Assembly (NCBI RefSeq): GCF_013868135.1
Contig: NZ_JACEMU010000015.1
Location: 1 to 64,000 of the forward strand
Length of the DNA: 64,000 nucleotides
Reading direction: 5' to 3'
From: Paracoccus sp. S1E-3
GTDB lineage: Bacteria; Pseudomonadota; Alphaproteobacteria; Rhodobacterales; Rhodobacteraceae
The notes under the pieces are model-generated. The model was not told where the DNA came from, did not search any database, and saw only the letters and a program-made list of their open reading frames with translations. Position 1 is the first letter of the stretch, and each line of letters opens with the position of its first letter. The translations under genes were made by a program, and so were the position numbers. Below are positions 42,574 to 51,651 of the stretch, in pieces.

Positions 42574-44121
42574 ATGCTGAACCTGTCCTCATTGCTGGAA
42601 GATTCCGCGCGCAATTATCCCGACCGGGACGCGCTGGTGCTGGGGGCGCAGCGGCTCAACTATGGGCAGGTGAACGCGCAGGCGAACCGGGTGGCGAACC
42701 TGCTGGTCGCGCGCGGCATCCAGCCCGGCGACCGGGTGGCGCTGAGCTGTCCGAACCTGCCGGCCTTCCCGATCATCTATCACGGCATCCTGAAGGCGGG
42801 GGCGGTGGTGGTGCCGATGAACGTGCTGCTGAAAAGCGGCGAGATCGCCTATCACCTGAACGATGCCGCGGCGCGGGCCTATTTCTGCTTCGAAGGCACG
42901 CCCGACCTGCCGATGGCCGCCGAGGGGCACGCGGCTTTGACACAGGCGCCCTCGGTCCGTGATTTCTTCGTCGTCACCGCCGACCCGGCCGCGTCCGGGC
43001 CCATCGCCGGCGCGGAGACGCTGGCCCAGGCCCTGGCCGCGATGCCCGGCGACTTCGATTCTGTCGTGACCGAGGCCACCGATACGGCGGTCATCCTCTA
43101 TACCTCGGGAACGACCGGCCAGCCCAAGGGGGCCGAACTGACCCATGCCAATCTGATGATGAACACGCTGGCTGCGAACCGGCTGTTCGGCAATCTGCCG
43201 GCGCGCGACACCCATCTGATCTGCCTGCCGCTGTTTCACAGCTTTGGCGCCACCGTGCATCTGCATTGTGGCTTCTCCACTGCTGCCACCCTGCATCTGC
43301 TGCCGCGCTTCGATGCCGCGCAGGCGGTGAAGATCATGGAAAGCAACGATATCACCTATTTCGCCGGGGTGCCGACGATGTGGTGGGGGCTGCTGCAGGC
43401 GCTCGGCGCGAATGTCGATGTCGGGCGGATCGCGGACAGGCTTCGCCTCGGCATTTCGGGCGGTTCGGCCATGGCGGTGGAGTTGACCCGGCAGATCAGC
43501 GCCCGGCTGGGGGTGACAGTGCTGGAGGGCTACGGCCTGTCGGAAACCAGCCCGGTCGCCACCTTCAGCCGACCCGGCGAGCCGCCGCGCGAGGGCTCGA
43601 TCGGGGTGCCGATCTGGGGCGTCGAGGCCAAGCTGATCGACGCCGACTGGAATGACGTGACCGCGCCGGGTGAGGTGGGCGAAATCGCCATCAAGGGACC
43701 CAATGTGATGAAGGGCTATCTGAACCGCCCCGAGGCCACGGCGGCCGTCATCCGGGACGGCTGGTTCCGCACCGGCGATCTGGCGCGGCAGGACGCGGAC
43801 GGGTATTTCTATGTCATCGACCGCACCAAGGACATGATCATCCGCGGCGGCTTCAACGTCTATCCGCGCGAGATCGAGGAAGTCCTGCTGACTCACCCGG
43901 CGATCTCGATGGCCGCGGTGATCGGTGTGCCCCAAGACAGTCATGGCGAGGAGATCAAGGCCTTCATCATCCTGCAGGCGGGCGCCGAGGCGGACCCCGC
44001 CGAGATCATCGCCTGGAGCAAGGCGCGGATGGCGGCCTATAAATACCCCCGCATCGTCGAGATCGTCGCCGCCTTGCCGATGACCGCCACCGGCAAGATC
44101 CTCAAACGCGAGCTGAAATAG
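42574..44121 (+). CDS. Long-chain acyl-CoA ligase (FadD-like), AMP-forming
   Basis: 515 aa from ATG 42574; the open frame upstream lacks family sequence. Motifs are YTSGTTGQPKGAELTH (P-loop), GYGLSETSPV (A5), WFRTGDLARQDADGYFYVIDRTKDMIIRGG-like A7/A8 in FRTGDLARQDADG, and the catalytic Lys in TATGKILKRE. It activates fatty or aromatic acids to CoA thioesters. The ribosome site is weak. It stands alone and probably is not part of the sugar-acid regulon. Confidence 0.92.
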   Translation: MLNLSSLLEDSARNYPDRDALVLGAQRLNYGQVNAQANRVANLLVARGIQPGDRVALSCPNLPAFPIIYHGILKAGAVVVPMNVLLKSGEIAYHLNDAAARAYFCFEGTPDLPMAAEGHAALTQAPSVRDFFVVTADPAASGPIAGAETLAQALAAMPGDFDSVVTEATDTAVILYTSGTTGQPKGAELTHANLMMNTLAANRLFGNLPARDTHLICLPLFHSFGATVHLHCGFSTAATLHLLPRFDAAQAVKIMESNDITYFAGVPTMWWGLLQALGANVDVGRIADRLRLGISGGSAMAVELTRQISARLGVTVLEGYGLSETSPVATFSRPGEPPREGSIGVPIWGVEAKLIDADWNDVTAPGEVGEIAIKGPNVMKGYLNRPEATAAVIRDGWFRTGDLARQDADGYFYVIDRTKDMIIRGGFNVYPREIEEVLLTHPAISMAAVIGVPQDSHGEEIKAFIILQAGAEADPAEIIAWSKARMAAYKYPRIVEIVAALPMTATGKILKRELK

Positions 44122-44520
44122 CCGCGCGGAGCTTCTTGTTTCGCGCGCATCGGCGGCGGCGGCGAGGATCGGCAAGACGATGATGGTGGGCGGCTTGTCG
44201 TTGCGCGGGCGCAGCAACGCCGAGGTATTGACAACGCACAGCCGCAACTGCGCGGCGGCTGACCGCCGCGCCACGGGCGTTGGAACGTGTCGGGGCGCGG
44301 CCTGCACCGGATCGGTGATGATCGGGGCGCCTACGTTACCGGGTAAGGCCAGACCTCCGGGCTTTCGACGGCGCACAGCCGAGCTTACGCACCTGCCGTC
44401 CTGTCGGTTCGGCTGCTTGCGGCAGTCGCCAACAGGCTGAGGGCGGGCGGTGGCACTGGGGCGTTTCCTGTTGCGGCTTCCCGTTTGATGGCGTTCCCTT
44501 GGTGGAGGAAGGGACGCGCC
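44122..44520. other. Interval without a recognised gene
   Basis: No gene, RNA or clear hairpin is recognised. Short open frames on both strands have no family features. The right end holds the AGGAAGG site for the frameshifted gene at 44521. Confidence 0.4.
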
Positions 44521-45134
44521 ATGACCAGCATCACCTCTGCCCTAGCCGGGTTTGCCGACCGGCATGCGGGCGCCATCCTCCCATCCACCGCCGCCACATT
44601 GGTCGATCAGGCCGGACCGCTCTATAACGTGACCGGCAGCAGCCGGGATCCTGACATCGACGGGCAAAGCTGGAAGCGCCTGCTGATCGTCAGGGGCATT
44701 GACGCGGGCGCGCCCTGCTATGTCGCCCGGCCCCCGGCAGGGGGCAGCTCGCATCCGGGCTTTGATCTCGGCGGCCATATGACCCCGGACCCCGGCGGTC
44801 GGGCGGCACGGGGCGGAACCAGCTATCTATGCCCCTCTGCGCCGGGCATAACAGCACCGCCATGAACGGCCGACCCTTCACGTTGACCCGGACGAGGATG
44901 CTGGAACTGTCGGGCTTCATGCTGGACGATCTGGCGCTGACCTTCGCAGCGCGGATGACCGCCGCGCCCTATGCGCTCATCCACAGGGACGGGAACGCAT
45001 GGCGCGTCAGCGCCGCGGGCGCCCCGCCGGAGGCGGCGCGAAGTCCCGGCCCGTGCGCGCAGGCTCACCTGCTGCTGCGGCGGAAAGGGACCGGCTTCGT
45101 CATCCTTCGCACCCATCTGCCGCCATCGCCGTGA
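44521..45134 (+). pseudogene. Frameshifted gene of unknown function
   Basis: The first part, MTSITSALAGFADRHAGAIL onwards, has an AGGAAGG site and stays open to 44865. From about 44829 the conserved-looking continuation is in another frame, as LMPLCAGHNSTAMNGRPF followed by LTRTRMLELSGFMLDDLALT. Joined at TYR-LEU-MET the two parts read smoothly, and a single missing base near 44828 explains the shift. The pattern GGHMT then LMPLC-x-HN resembles a family of uncharacterised alphaproteobacterial proteins; no function is known to me. Either a recent mutation or a sequencing error. Confidence 0.65.
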
Positions 45135-45245
45135 CGCCGGCGCGGCGTTATCACCTATCACGGATGCCGAATTTCACTGCGGGTCCTTGACGCTGGCGCT
45201 GTCGGGTTCATCATGGGGGCGTAACCCAGCTTTTGAGGCCAGGTC

Positions 45246-45704
45246 ATGACAAAATTCACTGTGAACGGGCGTGAAGTCGATCTGGATATCGACCCCGACA
45301 CGCCGCTTCTCTGGGCATTGCGCGACGAATTGCGCCTGACGGGCACCAAGTTCGGCTGCGGGGTCGCACAATGCGGCGCCTGCACCGTGATGCTTGACGG
45401 GATGCCGCGCCGGTCCTGCGTTACCCCCATCTCGATGGTCGAGGGCAGCGAGGTCACCACCATCGAAGGCATGGAGGGTCCCGAGATCGCCGCTGTCCAG
45501 GCGGCATGGGAAGCGATCGACGTGCCGCAATGCGGCTGGTGTCAGTCGGGCCAGATCATGTCGGCGACCGCGTTGCTGCAGCAGGTGTCCAGCCCGACGG
45601 ACGGGGATATCAACAACGCCATGGCCGGAAATGTCTGCCGCTGCGCCACCTATGTGCGCATCCGGCAGGCGATCCATGACGCCGCGAAAACGCTGGAGGG
45701 CTAG
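45246..45704 (+). CDS. iorA: Isoquinoline 1-oxidoreductase alpha-like 2Fe-2S subunit
   Basis: 152 aa. Two [2Fe-2S] centres: the plant-type CGVAQCGACTVML with a further Cys in RRSCVTP, and the C-terminal CGWCQSGQIM with CRCATY. This is the small electron-transfer subunit of molybdenum hydroxylases. It starts a four-gene group with the molybdopterin subunit, cytochrome c and XdhC. No signal peptide, so it must be exported with its TAT partner. Confidence 0.93.
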   Translation: MTKFTVNGREVDLDIDPDTPLLWALRDELRLTGTKFGCGVAQCGACTVMLDGMPRRSCVTPISMVEGSEVTTIEGMEGPEIAAVQAAWEAIDVPQCGWCQSGQIMSATALLQQVSSPTDGDINNAMAGNVCRCATYVRIRQAIHDAAKTLEG

Positions 45705-45707
45705 GCC

Positions 45708-47849
45708 ATGACCGCAATCGAAACCTCTCGGCGGGGCTTTCTGGCCGGCGGGGCCGGGCTGATGCTGGGCCTGATGCTGCCTTTGGGCCGGGCGCGCGCG
45801 CAGACCGCTGCCGCTGCCGCCGCCCCGTTCGCCCCCAATGCCTTCATCCGCATCGGCACCGATGATCTGGTCACGGTGATGATCAAACATCTGGAGATGG
45901 GGCAGGGTCCGTATACCGGCCTTTCGACGCTGGTGGCCGAGGAACTGGACGCCGACTGGGCGCAGATGCGCGCCATGGGCGCGCCTGCCGATAACGCGCT
46001 TTACGCCAATCTGTTTTTCGGGATGCAGGGCACCGGTGGGTCGACCGCGATCGCCAACAGCTTCATGCAGATGCGCAAGGCAGGCGCCGCCGCGCGCGCC
46101 ATGCTGGTCGCCGCCGCCGCCGAGGAATGGGGCGTGCCCGCGTCTGAAATCACCGTAAAGGCCGGAGTGGTGTCGCATGCGGCCTCGGGCAAGTCCTCGG
46201 GCTTCGGGGCGCTGACCGAGGCCGCCGCGCGGCAGCCGGTTCCCGCCGACCCGCCGGTGAAAGACCCGAAGGATTTCGTGCTGATCGGATCGGACCGGCC
46301 CAAACTGGACACGGTCGCCAAATCGACCGGCGCCGCGGTCTTCACCATGGATGTCTATCGCGACGGCATGCTGACCGTGGTTGTCGCCCACCCGCCGAAA
46401 TTCGGCGCCACTGTCGCCAGCTTTGACGATAAGGGGGCCCTGGCGGTCAAAGGGGTCGAGATGATTCGCCAGATCCCCTCGGGCGTGGCGGTCTATGCGA
46501 CCAATACCTATGCCGCGCTGAAGGGCCGCGACGCGCTTGCAGTCACCTGGGACGAAGCCGGCGCCGAAACCCGCAGTTCGGACGAAATGTTCGACGCCTA
46601 TGCCAGGGCCGTGGCCGAAGGCGGTGTCACGGTCGAGGAGGAGGGCGATCTGTCGGCCCTCGCCAATGCCGCGCAGGTGCTGGAGGCAGAATACCGCTTC
46701 CCCTATCTGGCCCACGCCCCGCTGGAGCCGCTGGATGCGGTGATCGAGCTGAAGGAAGGCAAGGCCGAGATGTGGTTCGGCAGCCAGTTCCCCGGCCTCG
46801 ACCAGCCCACCGCCGCCGCCATTCTGGGGGTGCCGGTGACGATCAACGTGCTGCTGGCAGGCGGATCTTTCGGGCGGCGCGCGCAGGCGAGCGCCCATAT
46901 CGCCGCCGAGGCCGCCGAAATCGCCAAGGCCGCAGGCCGCGACGGCGCCTTCAAACTGGTCTGGACCCGCGAGGACGATCTGAAGGGCGGCTATTACCGC
47001 CCGATGAGCCTGCACAAGCTGCGGGCCGGGCTGGACGCGGAGGGGAATATCGTCGGCTGGGAGAACATCGTCGCCAACCAGTCGATCCTGGCCGGCGGCC
47101 CGATGGAGGCGATGCTGAAAGGCGGCCCGGACACGACCTCGTTCGAGGGGTCGAGCGGGTTGCCTTACCGCTTCGGCGCGCGCCGGATCGGCTGGGCGAA
47201 GATGGAAAACCCGGTCTCGGTGCTGTGGTGGCGCTCGGTCGGGCATACGCATACGGGCTATGCCGCCGAAACCTTCCTCGACGAGGTGCTGGCCGCGGCG
47301 GGCAAGGATCCCGTGCAGGGCCGGCTGGACCTGCTGCCGCCCGAGGCCCTGCGCGAGCGCGGGGTGATCGAAAAGGTCGCCGAGATCTCGGGCTGGACCG
47401 GCCCCACGCGCGACGGCAAGGGTTACGGGATCGCCTATGTGAAAAGCTTCGGCACCTACGTGGCCGAAGTGGTCGAGGTCGAGGACCGCAACGGGCTGCC
47501 CCATGTCACTCGCGTCTGGTGCGCGGTCGATTGCGGCATTCCGGTCAATCCCAACGTGATCCGCGCGCAGATGGAGGGCGGCATCGGCTTTGCCCTTGGC
47601 ACGGCGCTGCACGACGCCATCACGCTGGCGCCCGGCGGCGAGGTCCAGCAATCGAATTTCGACACCTATCCGATGCTGCGCATCGCCGAGATGCCGGCCG
47701 TCGAAGTGGCGATCATCCCGAGCGGCGCCGATCCGACCGGGGTGGGCGAGCCGGGCGTGCCGCCGCTGGCGCCCGCGCTTGGCAATGCCTGGCGCGCCTT
47801 GACCGGCAACAAGCAATATCAGCTGCCCTTTGGTGGAGCCATCGCATGA
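45708..47849 (+). CDS. iorB: Molybdopterin-binding hydroxylase subunit (IorB-like)
   Basis: 713 aa with a TAT signal ([20 protein letters not shown]), so the enzyme works in the periplasm. The [31 protein letters not shown] and [16 protein letters not shown] blocks match isoquinoline-1-oxidoreductase beta and aldehyde-oxidase-like enzymes; the last carries the catalytic Glu. The N-terminal xanthine-oxidase FAD subunit is missing from this layout, as in IorAB. The substrate may be an aldehyde or N-heterocycle. Electrons probably go to the neighbouring cytochrome c. Confidence 0.93.
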   Translation: MTAIETSRRGFLAGGAGLMLGLMLPLGRARAQTAAAAAAPFAPNAFIRIGTDDLVTVMIKHLEMGQGPYTGLSTLVAEELDADWAQMRAMGAPADNALYANLFFGMQGTGGSTAIANSFMQMRKAGAAARAMLVAAAAEEWGVPASEITVKAGVVSHAASGKSSGFGALTEAAARQPVPADPPVKDPKDFVLIGSDRPKLDTVAKSTGAAVFTMDVYRDGMLTVVVAHPPKFGATVASFDDKGALAVKGVEMIRQIPSGVAVYATNTYAALKGRDALAVTWDEAGAETRSSDEMFDAYARAVAEGGVTVEEEGDLSALANAAQVLEAEYRFPYLAHAPLEPLDAVIELKEGKAEMWFGSQFPGLDQPTAAAILGVPVTINVLLAGGSFGRRAQASAHIAAEAAEIAKAAGRDGAFKLVWTREDDLKGGYYRPMSLHKLRAGLDAEGNIVGWENIVANQSILAGGPMEAMLKGGPDTTSFEGSSGLPYRFGARRIGWAKMENPVSVLWWRSVGHTHTGYAAETFLDEVLAAAGKDPVQGRLDLLPPEALRERGVIEKVAEISGWTGPTRDGKGYGIAYVKSFGTYVAEVVEVEDRNGLPHVTRVWCAVDCGIPVNPNVIRAQMEGGIGFALGTALHDAITLAPGGEVQQSNFDTYPMLRIAEMPAVEVAIIPSGADPTGVGEPGVPPLAPALGNAWRALTGNKQYQLPFGGAIA

Positions 47850-48442
47850 AGCATCTGCCCCTTCTGTGTATCGCAGCGCTGATGGCTGCTCGTCCGGTAT
47901 TGGCGCAAGACACTCTGTCCGGGCCTGATGCGTTCGAAAACATTGCCGATGAATCACAGCGTTCGGCAGCAATGTTCACCGAGATTGGCAAGGTGCTGAC
48001 GAATCCGCGCTGCCTCAACTGTCACCCGGTCGGGAACAGCCCGACGCAGGGTGACGACATGCACCCGCACTCGCCGCCGGTGGTGCGCGGCGATGCCGAT
48101 TTCGGTGCGCCGGGCATGACCTGCAACACCTGTCACGGGCCGCAGAACGTCACCCTGACCTCGGGTGAAGGCAGCATTCCGGGGCATGAGCCGTGGTCGC
48201 TGGCCCCCGTCTCGATGGGCTGGGTTGGCAAGTCGCTGGCCGAAATCTGCACCCAGATCAAGGACCCCGAGCGTAATGGCGGCCGCGACCTCGAAGCCAT
48301 TTACGAACATATGGCGACGGATGGTCTGGTCGGCTGGGGCTGGGATCCGGGCGCGGGTCGCAGCCCGGCGCCGGGCTCGCAGGACGTGCTGGGTCAGTTG
48401 ACCCGCGCATGGATCGACACCGGCGCGGTCTGTCCGGGCTGA
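47846..48442 (+). CDS. Periplasmic di-heme cytochrome c-like protein
   Basis: 198 aa from the ATG that overlaps the iorB stop (ATGA). A Sec signal peptide ends in PVLAQ. Two CxxCH heme sites are CLNCH (residues about 53-57) and CNTCH (about 92-96). His and Met pairs that may act as distal ligands include HPHSPP and MGWVGK. It is the expected electron acceptor of the IorAB-like enzyme, linking it to the respiratory chain. Confidence 0.87.
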   Translation: MKHLPLLCIAALMAARPVLAQDTLSGPDAFENIADESQRSAAMFTEIGKVLTNPRCLNCHPVGNSPTQGDDMHPHSPPVVRGDADFGAPGMTCNTCHGPQNVTLTSGEGSIPGHEPWSLAPVSMGWVGKSLAEICTQIKDPERNGGRDLEAIYEHMATDGLVGWGWDPGAGRSPAPGSQDVLGQLTRAWIDTGAVCPG

Positions 48443-48446
48443 GGGG

Positions 48447-49346
48447 ATGAGCCGCCCGACGCCTGACCTGTCCTGTCCCGACAGCGCGGCCCGCGTGGTC
48501 AGCCTGTGCGAGAGCGAATTGCCGCTCGGCCCGTTGCTGGCGGCCGACCGGGCCGCGCTGGCGCTGATCATCGGGGTGGAGGGGCCGTCCTATCGTCCCC
48601 TCGGCGCGGGCATGGCGATCCGTGCCACCGGCGAAAGCTGGGGCAGTCTGTCCTCGGGCTGTATCGAACGGGATGTGGTGATCCATGCCCGCGCGGCGCT
48701 GGCGGACGGGCAGGTGCGGGCGCTGCGCTATGGCGCGGGCTCGCCCTTCCGCGATCTGGTGTTGCCTTGCGGCGGCGGCCTGGACATCCTGATCCTGCCC
48801 GCGCCGGACCGGCGGGCGCTGGCGCAGGCGCAGGCCAGCCTGCAGGCGCGGCGCCCGGCAATGCTGCAACTGGGGCCGCTGGTGTTGAACCTCCAGCCGC
48901 AATTGCGGGTGTTGGCCTTCGGCAAGGGCCCCGAACTGCGGGTCTTCTCGGCGCTCGCCGCGGCGGCCGGCTATCCGGTCGAAAGCTTTTCGCCGGATCC
49001 CGAGACACTGGCGGGGCTTGAACGCGCGCGGCTTCTGTCGGGCAAGGATTGGCCTGCGGGACTGACGGCCGATGCGCGCACGGCGGTGACGCTGTTCTTC
49101 CACGATCACGACTGGGAGCCGGGATTGTTGCAGGCCGCGCTCGATTCGCCGGCGCTCTATGTCGGCGCGCAGGGCAGCCTGCGCGCCCACCGCGCCCGCT
49201 GTGCCGACCTGCTGGCGCTGGGGGTCCCGCCCGAGGCGACGGCGCGATTGGCGGCGCCCTTCGGGCTGATCCCCTCAGTTCGCGATCCGCGCATGCTGGC
49301 AGCCTCGGTGCTGGCGCAGGTGCTGGAGGCGGCGCGGCTCTCCTGA
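48447..49346 (+). CDS. XdhC-family molybdenum-cofactor maturation protein
   Basis: 299 aa. The N-terminal XdhC part has VEGPSYRPLGAGMAIRATGE and SSGCIERDV; the C-terminal Rossmann-like part has LYVGAQGSLRAHRARCADLL and IPSVRDPRMLAASV. Members insert or sulfurate the molybdopterin cytosine dinucleotide cofactor before export. Its place next to iorAB and 4 bp after the cytochrome gene supports a dedicated chaperone role. Confidence 0.9.
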   Translation: MSRPTPDLSCPDSAARVVSLCESELPLGPLLAADRAALALIIGVEGPSYRPLGAGMAIRATGESWGSLSSGCIERDVVIHARAALADGQVRALRYGAGSPFRDLVLPCGGGLDILILPAPDRRALAQAQASLQARRPAMLQLGPLVLNLQPQLRVLAFGKGPELRVFSALAAAAGYPVESFSPDPETLAGLERARLLSGKDWPAGLTADARTAVTLFFHDHDWEPGLLQAALDSPALYVGAQGSLRAHRARCADLLALGVPPEATARLAAPFGLIPSVRDPRMLAASVLAQVLEAARLS

Positions 49347-49395
49347 CACCCATTTGCGGCGGCCGGCGCGTGGTGGCTCTGCGGTTGTGGCGGCG

Positions 49396-50319
49396 TCAGG
49401 ACCGGCGGATGAAATCCCGCACGGCGCCCTCGGTCGGCATCGGGGCCACGGCGCCAACGCCGGTCGTGGACAGCGCGGCGGCGGCATTGGCGAAGCGCGC
49501 CGCCTCCAGCGGGGGATCGCCCGCCAGCAGGCGCGCGAGGAAGGCGCCATCGAAGGTATCGCCCGCGCCCGTCGCATCCACGGCCTGCACCACCCGGCCC
49601 GGCACCGGGTCGCGGCTGTCGGGGGTGGCCAGGATCGCCCCCTCCTTGCCCATTTTCAGCAGCACCAGCCGGGCGCCCGCCGACAGGTAATGATCGATGA
49701 TCGCATCGGGATCGGTCAGGCCGGTCAAGGCCTCGGCATCCTCCATGCCGGGCAGCAGGATGTCGCATTGCGGCACGGTCGCGGCGCTGATGGCGCGCGC
49801 ACGCGCCAGCGGCCACAGCTTCAGCCGCAGATTGGTGTCGTAGGAGACCTGCACCCCGGCCCGGCGCGCAATCTCGATCGCCGCGAAGACAGTATCACAG
49901 GCCGAGGCGCTGATCGCCTGGCTGATGCCCGAGACATGCAGGATCCGTGCCCCGGCGATGTAATCGGCAGGAAGGTCCTCGGGGCGCATCCGGCTGGCGG
50001 CGGAACCCGAACGCAGATAGCTGAAGCTGTGGCCTTGCGGGCCGTGGGCGACGAAATAGATCCCGGTATGGGCGGCCGGGTTGCGGATGACACGGCTGGC
50101 ATCGACGCCCTCTGCCTGCCAGAGGCGCATCAGCTCGTCCCCGAAGTCATCGGCGCCGAGCGCGGTCAGATAGCCGACCTTCGCGCCCAGCCGCGCGGCG
50201 GCAATGGCGCTGTTCGAGGTGTCGCCCCCGTGCCCCAGCCGCCAGTTGCCGGCCCCTCCGTCCGAGAGTTGGTTGAATTCGATCATCGGCTCGCCCAGGG
50301 CGATGAGGTCAGGTTGCAT
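49396..50319 (-). CDS. kdgK: 2-dehydro-3-deoxygluconokinase-like PfkB kinase
   Basis: 307 aa from ATG 50319; the frame extends upstream but lacks family sequence. It is a PfkB-type kinase with GGDTSNSAIAAARLG near the N-terminus and the catalytic DATGAGDTFDGAFL near residue 255. The ALGEPMIEF start and the SYDTNLRLKLW block match KDG kinases of the Entner-Doudoroff route. Phosphorylation of KDG would feed sugar-acid catabolism encoded upstream in the window. Confidence 0.87.
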   Translation of the reverse strand: MQPDLIALGEPMIEFNQLSDGGAGNWRLGHGGDTSNSAIAAARLGAKVGYLTALGADDFGDELMRLWQAEGVDASRVIRNPAAHTGIYFVAHGPQGHSFSYLRSGSAASRMRPEDLPADYIAGARILHVSGISQAISASACDTVFAAIEIARRAGVQVSYDTNLRLKLWPLARARAISAATVPQCDILLPGMEDAEALTGLTDPDAIIDHYLSAGARLVLLKMGKEGAILATPDSRDPVPGRVVQAVDATGAGDTFDGAFLARLLAGDPPLEAARFANAAAALSTTGVGAVAPMPTEGAVRDFIRRS

Positions 50320-50644
50320 CAGGTCCGTCCATATTTCGCCAGCCCCCTCCGCGCAGCGATCCGCTGGCGGCAATCGATCTGGCCTGTTCCCCAGCACGTT
50401 GGTCGATTTTCCGCGCCAAGGCCAGCCCAAGGCGGCCTGCTCATCGGTGCAGGGCGACCATGGCGTCGATATAGCGCGGGCTGATGTCGCCGGGATGAAC
50501 AGTGAGACGGTCGTTACGCGCCGCTTGGTTATTGTGATGGCCTTGTGACGGCGCGGCATCGTTTCAGGCGACGCCGAACGGGCGAGCGCCGCGAAATCAT
50601 GGTTGCGCCGTCCGCGGTGGCCGCAGACAAATGGCGGCCGCGGC
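50320..50644. other. Interval with a short gene-like remnant
   Basis: No intact gene. On the minus strand a start-less frame ending at 50441 reads RLTVHPGDISPRYIDAMVA and LHR before a stop. It resembles the C-terminus of an enzyme gene removed by deletion, but I cannot name the family. Confidence 0.4.
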
Positions 50645-51421
50645 TCAGCCCCCGGCTACTTCACCGCACATCCGCACCTCGGTGCCCCAGCCGGCGCAGC
50701 GGTCCATCAGTGGCGTGGGCAGGGGCAGGTCGGTGAAGACCGTGTGGATATCGGACAGGCTGGCGATGCGTGCCGGGGCCGAGCGACCGAGCTTGGAATG
50801 ATCCGTGACCAGAAAGGACTGCCGCGCCTGGCGCAGGATGGCGCGGCTGACCCGCACTTCGGCCAGATCGTAATCCAGCAGATCGCCGTCCAGATCCAGC
50901 GCCGAGGTGCCGATCACCGCGTAATCGACCTTGAACTGTTCGATGAACTGGGTCGCCAATTCCCCCACGAGGCCGCCGTCGGATCGGCGCAGCGCGCCGC
51001 CGGCCACCATGATCTCGCAGCCCGGATTGGCGGCAAGGATATTGGCCACGTTCATGTTGTTGGTGATGACGGTGATGTTGGAATGCTGCAGGAGCGCCTG
51101 CGCCACGGCCTCGGTCGTGGTGCCGATGTTCAGGATCAGGCTGGAATTGTCGGGAATCGCCGCAGCACAGGCCACGCCGATGGCGGTCTTGGCGTCGGAA
51201 TGAAGCCGCCGCCGGGCCTCGTAACCCAGGTTGACCATCCCCATGCGCGGCACCGCCCCGCCATGAACGCGGTCCAGCAGCCCCGCCTCGGCCAGATCGC
51301 CGAGGTCGCGGCGAATGGTCTGCAGCGTCACCTCGAATCGCTGGGCCAGATCGTCGACCAGCACGCGGCCCTCGGCGCGGGCCAGTTCGACGATTTCATT
51401 CTGCCGGATGCTCAGCGCCAT
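50645..51421 (-). CDS. glpR: DeoR-family glycerol-3-phosphate regulon repressor GlpR
   Basis: 258 aa from ATG 51421, with GGAGG 4 bp upstream; the open frame continues into the promoter but is not expected to be translated. The HTH is VDDLAQRFEVTLQTIRRDL and the effector site shows NIGTTTEAVAQAL and VAGGALRRSDGGLVG. It represses the divergent glpD operon and probably itself, released by glycerol-3-phosphate. The intergenic region contains matching half-sites. Confidence 0.92.
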   Translation of the reverse strand: MALSIRQNEIVELARAEGRVLVDDLAQRFEVTLQTIRRDLGDLAEAGLLDRVHGGAVPRMGMVNLGYEARRRLHSDAKTAIGVACAAAIPDNSSLILNIGTTTEAVAQALLQHSNITVITNNMNVANILAANPGCEIMVAGGALRRSDGGLVGELATQFIEQFKVDYAVIGTSALDLDGDLLDYDLAEVRVSRAILRQARQSFLVTDHSKLGRSAPARIASLSDIHTVFTDLPLPTPLMDRCAGWGTEVRMCGEVAGG

Positions 51422-51538
51422 GGTTCCTCCGTCTGTCCTGATGCTGAGGGTGACCCAAGGAAAACGCGCATTCAAGGGGCTATTCATGCTGCAATTGCAG
51501 CATATCCCCTTCGCTTGGTGCTTTTTATTGGGAAAAGA

Positions 51539-51565
51539 ATGTTCGCTTTTGTCAAAAACGAACAT
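51539..51565. promoter_or_regulatory. Putative GlpR operator
   Basis: Arms ATGTTCG (51539-51545) and CGAACAT (51559-51565) are a perfect inverted pair 13 bp apart, followed by another GAACGAATAA. They are close to the E. coli GlpR half-site. Located between glpR and glpD; TTGACC at 51582-51587 may be the glpD -35. Confidence 0.7.
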
Positions 51566-51651
51566 GAACGAATAATTTTTCTTGACCGGATAGGCGAAAG
51601 CTTTACTGCTGAGGGCAACAAAAACGCGAGCCTATCGCGTGAGGAGGAAAC

